The notes under the pieces: generated by a model | What the model was told of the DNA's origin: nothing | The model's database searches: none | What the model saw: only the letters and a program-made list of their open reading frames with translations | Shown: in pieces, positions 56,194-64,000 of the stretch | How the letters are laid out: each line of letters opens with the position of its first letter | Position numbering within the stretch: position 1 is the first letter of the stretch | Program-made: the position numbers and the translations under genes | Assembly: GCF_000967545.1 (NCBI RefSeq) | Contig: NZ_JXXV01000006.1 | Span: 62,001 to 126,000, forward strand | Direction of reading: 5' to 3' | Source: Vibrio galatheae | Lineage (GTDB): Bacteria > Pseudomonadota > Gammaproteobacteria > Enterobacterales > Vibrionaceae | DNA length: 64,000 nt

Positions 56194-58539
56194 ATGATAA
56201 GCCTGCCGATCGATACTCTCCAACCAGACTTTCTCTCTTTGCTGCCGAGCAACCATCTTATTGTTGAAGCCGAGACGGGGTCTGGAAAATCAACGCGCTT
56301 ACCTTTGTGGGCTGCGCAAACTGGGCGAGTATTAGTTATCGAGCCGCGCCGTATTGCCTGCACTTCATTAGCTCAGTTTCTTGCGAAGCAAAGTGGTCAG
56401 GCATTGGGGAAATCGATAGGTTACGCAATCAAGCTAGATAGCCAGTTTGACGACAATACCCAAGTGGTGTTTGTCACTCCCGGAGTGGCTCTGCGTTGGT
56501 ACTCAGAAAACAAGTTGCAGGACTTTAAAACCGTCATTGTTGATGAGTTTCACGAACGGCGCTGGGATACCGATCTGCTGGTTGCTCTGCTTAAAGGTGA
56601 TGCCAACCATCAACTGGTTGTCACATCGGCAACTATAGAGGGCGAAAAATTAGCGGCATACATGGGTGCGAGTCGCCTGTATGCGCAGGGACGTAATTAC
56701 CATGTTGCGATTGGATACCGTGCACGTGATTCCAGACAACTTCCAGATATTCGCAATCTTGAGCAGAGAGTGACTCAAGAAGTGAGCGAGCTTCTTGATG
56801 TTGAAGGAGACATCTTAGTATTTTTGCCCGGCAGGAAAGAGATTGCCCAATGTATGAGTCAGCTGGCGAGTATCGACGGTATCATCGCGGTTCCGCTTCA
56901 TGCTTCGGTGACCAATGAACAAAGGGAAATCGCATTAAGCATCCTGCCTCAAAAAAAAGTTGTACTGGCGACCAACGTTGCTGAAACGTCACTGACGATC
57001 CCTAATATTGTTGCTGTCATTGATTCAGGACTTGAGCGCAGAACAGAGCAGCGCAATGGACGAACCACGTTAAGTTTAAAGCACATTTCAAAAGCCAGCG
57101 CTCAACAGAGAAGTGGACGTGCAGGACGAGTGATGGACGGAGTGTGTATCCGCCTGTACGGAGAACATGCTGCGCTGTCCGATGTGACGCCACCCGAAAT
57201 GCACCGCGAATCGTTAACAGAAGCAATGCTCGCCTCTGCCTGTTGTGGTCAAGCGCTCGATAAGCTTGATTTTTTAAACCCTCTTCCCGATCGATCATTA
57301 AATCAAGCACGAAACATACTCTTGGCGATGGGAGCGGTCGATGAAGACGGTAAGGTAACCGAACATGGTAGCCGCATTTACCCACTACCCATTGATGCGT
57401 TGTATGCCGATTTGGTAACACGTATGCCGACTCGGGCTCTGCGTGAAGCTATGGTGGATCTCACGGCCGTTCTTGCGACACCAGCGAACTTGTACCGTTT
57501 ATCATCCAGTGACGAGGCGAGAGAAAGGCTTGAGCAACAAGAGCCGCTCGGATGTGACGCGCAAATCGCTATCGGCGTGATCCGTGGCGCCGCCTTCGCA
57601 GGTGTCAATGTCGACTCTGAAGTGCTAAGAGAATCTCAAGCGCTCGCGGCGCAGATGCGTGAAGTATTTGAATTACCACAGCTTAGTGTGGCTTCTCGCT
57701 ATTCTCATGCTGCACTAGTCGAAGCCATTGCCCAGTTGCATCCTGAGTTGGTCTTCGTTCGCCGGTCAAAGCGTCGTGAGGCGATGGCGAACGGTGAAAT
57801 GGAAGTGACATTAGGTCGAGAAAGTCGCTTTCTAAGCAAATATGAAGCGGCGTTGGTACTGGACACTCACAGCCTATCGGGAAGAGGGGTGAAGCAAACG
57901 CTCAATTTAGCCACTTTCACCCTACCGATTAAACTTACTACTCTTAGCCAACTAGGCATCGGGGAATGGCAACAAGGGGAAGTCACAACGCTTGATGATC
58001 AACCTGCGATTGAAATGAATCTTATCTACGCAGGCAGAGTGATTGAACGTCGGTATGAGCTGGCACAAGGAAGTATGGCGATTAAGCCAATGGTTGAAGC
58101 GGTAAAAGCAAACAAGCTACTGCCAGGCTTTGCAAATGTGCGTCAAAAGCAGATTGAACACTGGAAATTATACGTTGCTCTGGGGCTAGGAGAGACAGAG
58201 CAAGATATCAGCCAACTCACTTTTGAGTCTTGGTTTACCGAGCAGTTAACGCTGTTAGAGCTCAGTGATATATCTGAACTCGATCTATTTAGTGACGATG
58301 ACTTTGTCTTCGAAGGGATCCCTTACTGGGAATATGAAGAGTTTGCCAGTGCCTATCCCTTTGAACTTGCTTTAGGTGATTTGAACCTTGATGTGGAATA
58401 CCACGCCGAGAAAAAACTTGTCTATGTGGTACACCGAGATGGGCTGCGTAAAGGCTATCCAAAACGATGGGAATTACCGAGCTGGAAGGGGTGGAGAATT
58501 CAGTACAAGAGGGCGAGTAAAATTGTTGATATCAAATAG
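56194..58539 (+). CDS. HrpB-like DExH-box ATP-dependent helicase
   Basis: A 781-residue superfamily 2 helicase. Walker A ETGSGKSTRLPL is at about 27, DEFH (about 117) replaces DEAH as is usual in HrpB, then SATIEG, and in the second domain NVAETSLTIPNI and QRSGRAGRV. The C-terminal half follows the HrpB-type layout. It is somewhat short of E. coli HrpB (about 810-820) and the N-terminus differs from the Vibrio HrpB I remember, so it may be a paralogue; I give no symbol. Substrate unknown, probably RNA. Monocistronic. Confidence 0.88.
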   Translation: MISLPIDTLQPDFLSLLPSNHLIVEAETGSGKSTRLPLWAAQTGRVLVIEPRRIACTSLAQFLAKQSGQALGKSIGYAIKLDSQFDDNTQVVFVTPGVALRWYSENKLQDFKTVIVDEFHERRWDTDLLVALLKGDANHQLVVTSATIEGEKLAAYMGASRLYAQGRNYHVAIGYRARDSRQLPDIRNLEQRVTQEVSELLDVEGDILVFLPGRKEIAQCMSQLASIDGIIAVPLHASVTNEQREIALSILPQKKVVLATNVAETSLTIPNIVAVIDSGLERRTEQRNGRTTLSLKHISKASAQQRSGRAGRVMDGVCIRLYGEHAALSDVTPPEMHRESLTEAMLASACCGQALDKLDFLNPLPDRSLNQARNILLAMGAVDEDGKVTEHGSRIYPLPIDALYADLVTRMPTRALREAMVDLTAVLATPANLYRLSSSDEARERLEQQEPLGCDAQIAIGVIRGAAFAGVNVDSEVLRESQALAAQMREVFELPQLSVASRYSHAALVEAIAQLHPELVFVRRSKRREAMANGEMEVTLGRESRFLSKYEAALVLDTHSLSGRGVKQTLNLATFTLPIKLTTLSQLGIGEWQQGEVTTLDDQPAIEMNLIYAGRVIERRYELAQGSMAIKPMVEAVKANKLLPGFANVRQKQIEHWKLYVALGLGETEQDISQLTFESWFTEQLTLLELSDISELDLFSDDDFVFEGIPYWEYEEFASAYPFELALGDLNLDVEYHAEKKLVYVVHRDGLRKGYPKRWELPSWKGWRIQYKRASKIVDIK

Positions 58540-58753
58540 CACCCGGTCGTTAGATATTATTTTGTCTGTAAAATATTAAGCAACCGGTCTCGTATATCAC
58601 TTAATTGTACACATTTTGTTACCGTTGTGGTTTTTATATAGCTTTTTAAAACGGATTTAGGGCATAAAAGACCGATGTCTTATATCCTATTGCTATAACC
58701 AATCGAATCTAGGATATTAAGTACACTGTGTTGCCGATATTACGGGGGATGAT

Positions 58754-59131
58754 ATGGAACATCTAGGCAAGACAAGTGTTGTGTTCGACTATACTTCTTT
58801 TCTCGGTGCTTCTTGCAGTAAGAAATGGACTTTCTTAGAAGCTATGAGTACGTTTGCACCTATATTCAGCTTAGCTTGGAAAAATACGATAAAAGAAACA
58901 CTGACGATTGAAGATCGCTTGTGGGATCAAGCTATGAAATCACTCTCGGCGAATCGCAGTGACGAATCTAATATCCTCACCTTACTTCAGTTAGCGAAGA
59001 GCGAAGGGGTGGCAGAGCTTAAAATTGTGATGCCGTATGAATTAGAAGTTGAGTCATTAGAGCGGATGAAATCCAAGTCTAAGATTGACATTCAGGTCTT
59101 GTCCCAAGATGAACTGATTATCAAATTTTAG
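58754..59131 (+). CDS. Unrecognised 125-residue protein
   Basis: An open frame with a good GGGGGATGAT ribosome region and its own 214-bp upstream gap, so probably a real gene. No signal peptide or membrane segment. The N-terminal half has WTFLEAMSTFAPIFSLAWKNTI, the C-terminal half looks like a beta-alpha-beta unit (VAELKIVMPYELEVESLERMK, IDIQVLSQDELIIKF). I do not recognise a family. A perfect 32-bp palindrome lies 50 bp downstream and probably ends its transcript. Confidence 0.65.
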   Translation: MEHLGKTSVVFDYTSFLGASCSKKWTFLEAMSTFAPIFSLAWKNTIKETLTIEDRLWDQAMKSLSANRSDESNILTLLQLAKSEGVAELKIVMPYELEVESLERMKSKSKIDIQVLSQDELIIKF

Positions 59132-59180
59132 ACTCAGACAATACTCACCAGAACTCTGAATCATTGCGGCATTTGTTGGC

Positions 59181-59212
59181 TAGAAAAAGATCTCATATGA
59201 GATCTTTTTCTA
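59181..59212. terminator. Perfect 32-bp palindrome, probable terminator
   Basis: Each strand reads TAGAAAAAGATCTCAT followed by its exact reverse complement, with no mismatch and no spacer. Folded as RNA it gives a long stem around CATATG with T runs inside the right arm, so it can end transcription both ways. It contains a BglII-type AGATCT in each arm and an NdeI-type CATATG centre. Confidence 0.75.
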
Positions 59213-59415
59213 TATCTGGGATTTAGACTTTGTAGAAGATCATAATTCTCGCAATTTATTCAGTAACTTGACGGGCAGTTGTTCTATATTTCTTTACATA
59301 ACACTTGGTCAGAGCAAAGGTTAACTTTACGAGCATATTAGCGTGCAGATCGCTGATTGCGTTGAGACTGGCTGAAATTAACGGATGTTGTTGTATAGGG
59401 AATTACGAGGTCAGA

Positions 59416-60069
59416 ATGGATTTGAAGCACTGCTGGTTATACGCTCCTTTGTTGCTTGTTAGCTCATTACATGCCGCTGAAACGAACAAGCTGAATAATA
59501 TTAACTATGACTTCTTTTACGCAGATTTAAGTGCGGGTTCACTTAACGAAAACTTAGGCGTCAACAACAATGTCACGGCACTCTCTGTCGGTGGGAATTA
59601 TGTTTTTAGCGACAATGTTTTGTTTACCCTCGATTATACAGCGAGGTTTATCCACCCTGAAGATGAAACAACTGAGCTTTACACATTGTTACCGGGTGTT
59701 GGTTATCGCTATGCCATTATTGATAGCCTCGACTTAGTGGTTGGCGCAAAGTTGGGTTATCTGTGGGCGACACAGAGTGTGGACAATACCAACATTAAGT
59801 TGTTTAGTGACAATGACTTTAGCTTAGGTGCCAGCGTACAGCTGAGGTATTCACCGTCTGAAAAATGGGAGCTAGCCGCGAGCGGTGAGTACAATTACAC
59901 CGATTTTCTAGACGAGACCATTTTTAATCTCAGAGCCGATTATCAGTTTGCACAACGTTTTACGGTCGGCGCTTTTTACACTCACCGCGCGGGTGATTTT
60001 GCGACTACGAGAATTCAGGGTAATGCGACCACCAATGAAGGTGGAATCTCATTGAGATACTTATTCTAA
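59416..60069 (+). CDS. Outer-membrane beta-barrel protein
   Basis: I start at the ATG at 59416 (217 residues), behind ACGAGGT, giving a short signal peptide (DLKHCWLYAPLLLVSSLHA, cleavage before AET). The mature part has about ten alternating strands (VTALSVGGNYVFSDNVLFTLDYTARF, GVGYRYAIIDSLDLVVGAKLGYLWA) and ends in ISLRYLF with the terminal Phe recognised by BamA. I do not recognise a specific family. The 111-base in-frame extension upstream lacks signal-peptide character and is probably leader. Confidence 0.8.
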   Translation: MDLKHCWLYAPLLLVSSLHAAETNKLNNINYDFFYADLSAGSLNENLGVNNNVTALSVGGNYVFSDNVLFTLDYTARFIHPEDETTELYTLLPGVGYRYAIIDSLDLVVGAKLGYLWATQSVDNTNIKLFSDNDFSLGASVQLRYSPSEKWELAASGEYNYTDFLDETIFNLRADYQFAQRFTVGAFYTHRAGDFATTRIQGNATTNEGGISLRYLF

Positions 60070-60095
60070 GCAATTTTGTTAGATTGATCTGACAA

Positions 60096-60120
60096 AAAAG
60101 CCAGCTTTCGCTGGCTTTTT
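60096..60120. terminator. Bidirectional terminator, barrel gene / aspC
   Basis: A perfect 10-bp stem AAAAGCCAGC / GCTGGCTTTT with loop TTTC and T run, lying between convergent genes. Confidence 0.92.
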
Positions 60121-60136
60121 TAGCTATGCAAAACGA

Positions 60137-61330
60137 CTATTTTAGAACTGCAGCGATACCTTCACACAGTGGTAGCATGTTTGAGCGTGTCATTCCGGCA
60201 ACACTGATACGGCCAGAACCCACAATGTAAATAGCAAATTCGTCTTTGAGACGAGCTACTTGCTCTTTAGACAAGCCAGAGAACGAGAACATGCCGTTTT
60301 GACGTTCGATGAAGCTAAAGTCTGCATCGACTCCTTGCTCTTTCAGCGTTGCGACGAACAATTCACGCATATCTTGAATACGATCGCGCATCTCTTTTAC
60401 TTCAGCTTCCCACTCTGCACGAAGCTCGGCATCGTTTAGGATGTGAGTAACCACTGCGCTGCCGTGTGCTGGTGGGTTAGAGTAAATCGAACGAATAATC
60501 GCTTTTACTTGAGAAAACGCAGTCGTAGCCACTTGCTCTGATTCAGCAACTAAAGTGAAAGCACCCACACGCTCATTATACAAGCCGAAGTTTTTCGAGA
60601 ATGAACTCGCGACGAGAATTTCTTTGTTGTATTTAGCAAAGATACGTAGGCCAGCGGCATCTTCTTCAACACCTTTCGCAAAGCCTTGGTATGCAAAGTC
60701 GAATAGTGGAAGCAGCTTTTTGTCAGCAACAAGTTTAGCTAACGTTTCCCACTCTTCAGTGGTTGGGTCGATACCTGTTGGGTTGTGACAGCAGCCATGA
60801 AGAAGAACGATATCGCCTTCCGATGCTTGCTCTAAATCTGCAACCATTGCCGCGAAATCTTTATCTTTGGTTTCTGCATTGTAGTAACCGTACTGCGCCG
60901 TTTCGATACCAGCAGCCGCGAAGACACCATTGTGGTTTGCCCAGGTAGGGTTACTGATCCAGATTTTGACATCGCCTAGCTGACGCTTGATGAATTCACC
61001 AGCGACGCGTAGTGCGCCAGTACCACCCGGTGCTTGTGCTGTTTTTGCGCGGTTATCTGCTACGATTTCTGCATCGTTACCAAAAAGTAACTTCTGCACA
61101 GCCAATGCGTACTCCGCAGTACCTTCGATAGTTAGGTAAGACTTCGTTTTTTCAGTTTCAATCAGCGCTGCTTCAGCTTTTTTAACTGTTGCAAGAACAG
61201 GGGTTTCACCTTGCTCATTTTTGTAGATACCAACGCCAAGGTTAATTTTTTCAGCGCGAGCGTCTTTTTTAAACTCTTCAGTGAGGCCAAGAATAGGGTC
61301 TGCGGGTGCAGCAACTACTTTTTCAAACAT
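60137..61330 (-). CDS. aspC: Aspartate (aromatic) aminotransferase
   Basis: I start at the ATG at 61328-61330 (397 residues), matching family starts ([16 protein letters not shown]). A class I PLP aminotransferase that interconverts aspartate/oxaloacetate and glutamate/2-oxoglutarate, often with some aromatic activity. The PLP Lys is in [15 protein letters not shown] (about 245), with the conserved [13 protein letters not shown] and [11 protein letters not shown]. AspC and TyrB are close relatives; AspC is the better name by overall pattern but not certain. Monocistronic. Confidence 0.9.
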   Translation of the reverse strand: MFEKVVAAPADPILGLTEEFKKDARAEKINLGVGIYKNEQGETPVLATVKKAEAALIETEKTKSYLTIEGTAEYALAVQKLLFGNDAEIVADNRAKTAQAPGGTGALRVAGEFIKRQLGDVKIWISNPTWANHNGVFAAAGIETAQYGYYNAETKDKDFAAMVADLEQASEGDIVLLHGCCHNPTGIDPTTEEWETLAKLVADKKLLPLFDFAYQGFAKGVEEDAAGLRIFAKYNKEILVASSFSKNFGLYNERVGAFTLVAESEQVATTAFSQVKAIIRSIYSNPPAHGSAVVTHILNDAELRAEWEAEVKEMRDRIQDMRELFVATLKEQGVDADFSFIERQNGMFSFSGLSKEQVARLKDEFAIYIVGSGRISVAGMTRSNMLPLCEGIAAVLK

Positions 61331-61482
61331 AATCGTCATCCATGTTTATCGAAGGGAGGATATAAGTAACTCCGCTTATTTATACCTTTCTCCGCACAGT
61401 GAGACAACAGCGAATTTGAAGAAAATTTAAAAAATCGTAGGATTTTATTATTGGTAAAGTTGAAACTAAGATTTCTATATAA

Positions 61483-61516
61483 AAAGTCCCTTTAATCATC
61501 TGACTAAAGGGACTTT
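61483..61516 (-). terminator. Terminator of the HD-GYP gene
   Basis: A perfect 12-bp stem AAAGTCCCTTTA / TAAAGGGACTTT with a 10-base loop. On the minus strand TTTTTATATAG follows. It lies 42 bp after the HD-GYP stop and upstream of aspC. Confidence 0.85.
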
Positions 61517-61557
61517 AACGTTAGAAAAACAACCGTCAAAAAGAGGCGTTGAGCTTG

Positions 61558-63048
61558 CTAAGCATGCATTCTTTGCTCTTGCTCATTTTCCTGTGCTTCG
61601 AGGCTTCGGTATTTGTTGGCAATTGCGACAAACTCATTTTCAATCGCAATGAAAGCATCGACCACCTGTGGATCAAAATGATTGCCATTGCCTTGCAAAA
61701 TAATCGCTTTGGCTTTTTCATGGCTAAACGCTTTTTTGTATACACGTTCAGAAATAAGTGCGTCATAAACATCGGCTAAAGCCATTAATCGCCCTGAAAG
61801 GGGAATTTCTTCTGCTTTTAAGCCTTTAGGGTAACCACTCCCGTCCCACTTTTCATGGTGGGTAAGAGAAATTTCCTTGGCTAACTGTAGAAATGAATTA
61901 CTACCGAGTTGTCCTTCTGCCATAGAAAGAGCTTTAGCGCCTATTTCTGGGTGACCTTTCATGACTTCAAACTCTTCATCGGTAAGTTTGCCTGGTTTAA
62001 GCAAAATGTTGTCGGGAATACCAACTTTACCGACGTCGTGTAGCGGTGCCGATTTGTACAACAGCTCGATGTAGTGAGAAGTTAACAGCGGTTTGTGTTG
62101 TTCGAATTGAGACAGATGAGCAGCTAATGCTCGAACATATTCTTGAGTTCTAAGAATATGTGCCCCCGTTTCGTTGTCTCGCGATTCTGCGAGCGCAGAC
62201 AGACTGACAATCGCGACATCGCGAGTCGTTTTAACTTCGTCTTGGCTAGATTCCAAACTGTCGAGCATCTGATTGGTCAAAGACGCCATTGAACCAAATT
62301 CATTGTGTTCGAAAATAGGCAGTCGCTTAGAGATGTTGCCATTGGCTACTTCCAGCAACGAGCTTTCCTGTGCAGTTAATACACGCTGAATCAATTTACT
62401 CCATTGGATCATAATCGTGATGACATAGGCGCCAAGCACCACGGAAATATAGATAAACTCTTTGATAACACTGATTTTTCCAGTGCCGTCCAACACGCGC
62501 TGTGGATTTTGTTCTAGCCAGAAAATGTCTTTAACCGCGACCATTGCCAGCATAGAGGTCAAAGTTATCAAGAGTAGGCTGATAAGAAAGATCATTTGCT
62601 TAACGATAGACTGTCTTTGGCCACTTAGCTCGAACTGGTACCTTTCCGCGCTGCTTAGGCTATCGAAGTGGGCAATTTTTGCATCAAGCTGTAGCAGCAC
62701 ACCTGTAAAAAAGCCAAATAGGGTCATACCAAACAGCACTTTGAGATTGCTGTCGAGCGTAAAATCATAAAACGTATTGTAAAAGGTGGCTAATACTAGG
62801 CTGCCAAAAAACATCAGCACACTGTCGAGCAAGGCATGTTTTTGCTGCTGGACTAATTTGTGCTCACTGAGCAGAAAATGGCGGACAAGATAGACGCTGC
62901 CGAATGTTGTCGATACATGGGTAAACAGCTCGGCAAACGAAAGCGTTTCGAGCATCGGACAAACTCGACCACTATAAAGACCGAAAACCACTGCTGCCAG
63001 CACGTACAGCTTTAAGGTCAGAGACGCGTTGTAATGTGATTTAACCAT
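61558..63048 (-). CDS. Membrane HD-GYP c-di-GMP phosphodiesterase
   Basis: A 496-residue protein. The N-terminal half has about six or seven membrane segments (about 10-225). A HAMP-like segment follows (about 225-275, TAQESSLLEVANGNISKRLP and FGSMASLTNQML), then the HD-GYP domain (about 290-470). Catalytic residues are intact: TGAHILRTQEY, LHDVGKVGIPD (HD pair), GHPEIGAKAL and HHEKWDGSGYPKGL. It should hydrolyse c-di-GMP to pGpG or GMP. The sensed signal is unknown. Monocistronic. Confidence 0.9.
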   Translation of the reverse strand: MVKSHYNASLTLKLYVLAAVVFGLYSGRVCPMLETLSFAELFTHVSTTFGSVYLVRHFLLSEHKLVQQQKHALLDSVLMFFGSLVLATFYNTFYDFTLDSNLKVLFGMTLFGFFTGVLLQLDAKIAHFDSLSSAERYQFELSGQRQSIVKQMIFLISLLLITLTSMLAMVAVKDIFWLEQNPQRVLDGTGKISVIKEFIYISVVLGAYVITIMIQWSKLIQRVLTAQESSLLEVANGNISKRLPIFEHNEFGSMASLTNQMLDSLESSQDEVKTTRDVAIVSLSALAESRDNETGAHILRTQEYVRALAAHLSQFEQHKPLLTSHYIELLYKSAPLHDVGKVGIPDNILLKPGKLTDEEFEVMKGHPEIGAKALSMAEGQLGSNSFLQLAKEISLTHHEKWDGSGYPKGLKAEEIPLSGRLMALADVYDALISERVYKKAFSHEKAKAIILQGNGNHFDPQVVDAFIAIENEFVAIANKYRSLEAQENEQEQRMHA

Positions 63049-63363
63049 GTTATAGCCTCTAAGGATGTTTGGTGGCCATCATTGGCCTGTCGAAAATCTA
63101 AAATCAATTTGTCGACTCAATAGATGACCGAGTATTTTATCGATTTGTTTCTATTATTTATATACTTTTGCCATTTAAGTGCGAGTAGCAAATAACCAGT
63201 ACCATTAGATGTGTCGTTAGACGACTAGTGGTCGCTTTGTATGAACCAAGCTGATGCGTTGTATCACAAAGCCAGTTTAAACCAGATTTAGTTAGTGAGA
63301 AGTTTGCGAGCCCATCAATGGCTTGGCTGTGGTATCTTGGCAGTGAATTTATGAGGGGGCATA
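63049..63363. other. 315-bp intergenic region before the MocR-type gene
   Basis: It holds the upstream regions of the leftward HD-GYP gene and the rightward MocR-type gene. I see no gene, RNA or strong palindrome; MocR regulators often bind direct repeats near such a divergent start, but none stands out by eye. Confidence 0.5.
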
Positions 63364-64000
63364 TGAACCGCTATCAGCAATTAGCACAAAAGCTTAAACG
63401 ACAAATTAAACAGAACACATGGCGAGCTGGAGAGAAAATTCCTTCAATACGTGCCGCAAGCCAGAGCTTTTCTGTCAGTTCTGCTACTGTGCTTCAAGCT
63501 TATCAATTGTTAGAAGCAGAAGGTTGGATTAGAGCTAAGCCGCAATCTGGTTATTTTGTTACCTCAATGTTGGATGCCGGGCAAGAAGAGAGAGTGACCT
63601 CATCGTACCCACGCCAATACAACGACGAGTTGTACGATTTTTTGAAAATTAACAATCAAGCTTCGATCGCCTTTGGGGCCGCTTTTCCTGCTCCTGATTT
63701 GTTCCCACTTCAGGTATTAAATCGCCACTTGGCCAGCGCCGGGCGTAAGATGCCGACCAACAGCGTCATTCACAACTTGCCTCCTGGAAATGAAACCTTA
63801 AGGCGAATCATTGCTCAGCGTTATTTGGTGCAAGGTGTTGAAGTTTCTCATCAGGATATTGTTCTGACATCCGGAGCGATGGAGGCACTGAATCTTAGTC
63901 TGCAGGTGCTATGTGAACCGGGCGATACTATTGTCATAGAGTCGCCCGCTTTTTATGGTGCGCTACAGGCCGCCGAGCGTTTGCAGCTCAATGTGATTGA
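63364..64000 (+). CDS. MocR/PdxR-type GntR regulator with aminotransferase domain (3' truncated)
   Basis: The frame opens at ATG 63364 behind a strong GAGGGGGC site and runs off the window after 212 codons. The N-terminal GntR winged helix is visible (KLKRQIKQNTWRAGEKIPSI, SSATVLQAYQLLEAEGWI, KPQSGYFV; residues about 5-75). It is followed by the start of a fold-type I aminotransferase domain (FGAAFPAPDLFP, LPPGNETLRRIIAQRY, VLTSGAMEALNLSLQVL, SPAFYGALQ). MocR regulators sense PLP or amino-acid derivatives. The target is not identifiable. Confidence 0.9.

Overview
The window is ordinary chromosomal DNA of a gammaproteobacterium, almost certainly a Vibrio. The evidence is gene content and order: trpL-EGD(CF)BA divergent from rnm-yciO-rluB, metR/metE divergent with MetJ boxes, cydDC behind trxB, small Vibrio-type families (DUF3392, DUF2797, DUF4250) and five cyclic-di-GMP proteins in 64 kb. 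I see no rRNA, tRNA, insertion sequence, prophage, integron cassette or CRISPR array. Nearly all the DNA is coding, with short intergenic gaps and many clear intrinsic terminators.

Layout. 1-3.1 kb: 5'-truncated PAS/degenerate GGDEF/degenerate EAL/CBS protein, a membrane protein and a DUF4250 protein. 3.1-6.6 kb: metR and metE. 6.7-9.2 kb: ohr/ohrR, a Tag-like glycosylase whose 3' end carries a telomere-like heptamer repeat, and a LysE-type exporter. 9.3-14.7 kb: a DUF2760 membrane protein and two non-DnaK Hsp70s in one operon, behind a sequence that closely matches a heat-shock sigma-32 promoter. 15-21.4 kb: diguanylate cyclase, DEDDh exonuclease, TerB-like protein, PhoD-like phosphatase with an acidic partner, and an OmpV-like barrel. 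21.6-31.5 kb: hrpA, a small barrel protein, an ABC exporter, a dicarboxylate/amino-acid symporter and an acyl-CoA ligase. 31.7-38.7 kb: the complete trp operon with leader peptide, attenuator and TrpR operator/promoter. 38.7-43.8 kb: rnm, yciO, rluB and a GGDEF-EAL protein. 43.8-48.4 kb: cydC, cydD, trxB. 48.8-50.7 kb: a 2-oxoglutarate dioxygenase overlapping a desulfurase-like PLP enzyme that lacks the catalytic Cys. 50.7-64 kb: DUF2797, GGEEF protein, SanA-like, DUF3392, malic enzyme, HrpB-like helicase, an orphan gene, a barrel protein, aspartate aminotransferase, an HD-GYP protein and a 3'-truncated MocR-type regulator.

The best candidates for under-described biology are (i) the DUF2760-Hsp70-Hsp70(DUF3731) operon, with a dnaK-P1-like heat-shock promoter and a hairpin between the two Hsp70 genes, and (ii) the dioxygenase/PLP-enzyme pair, which looks like a two-step amino-acid modification pathway. 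All functional statements come from reading motifs and recalling families; no searches were run.
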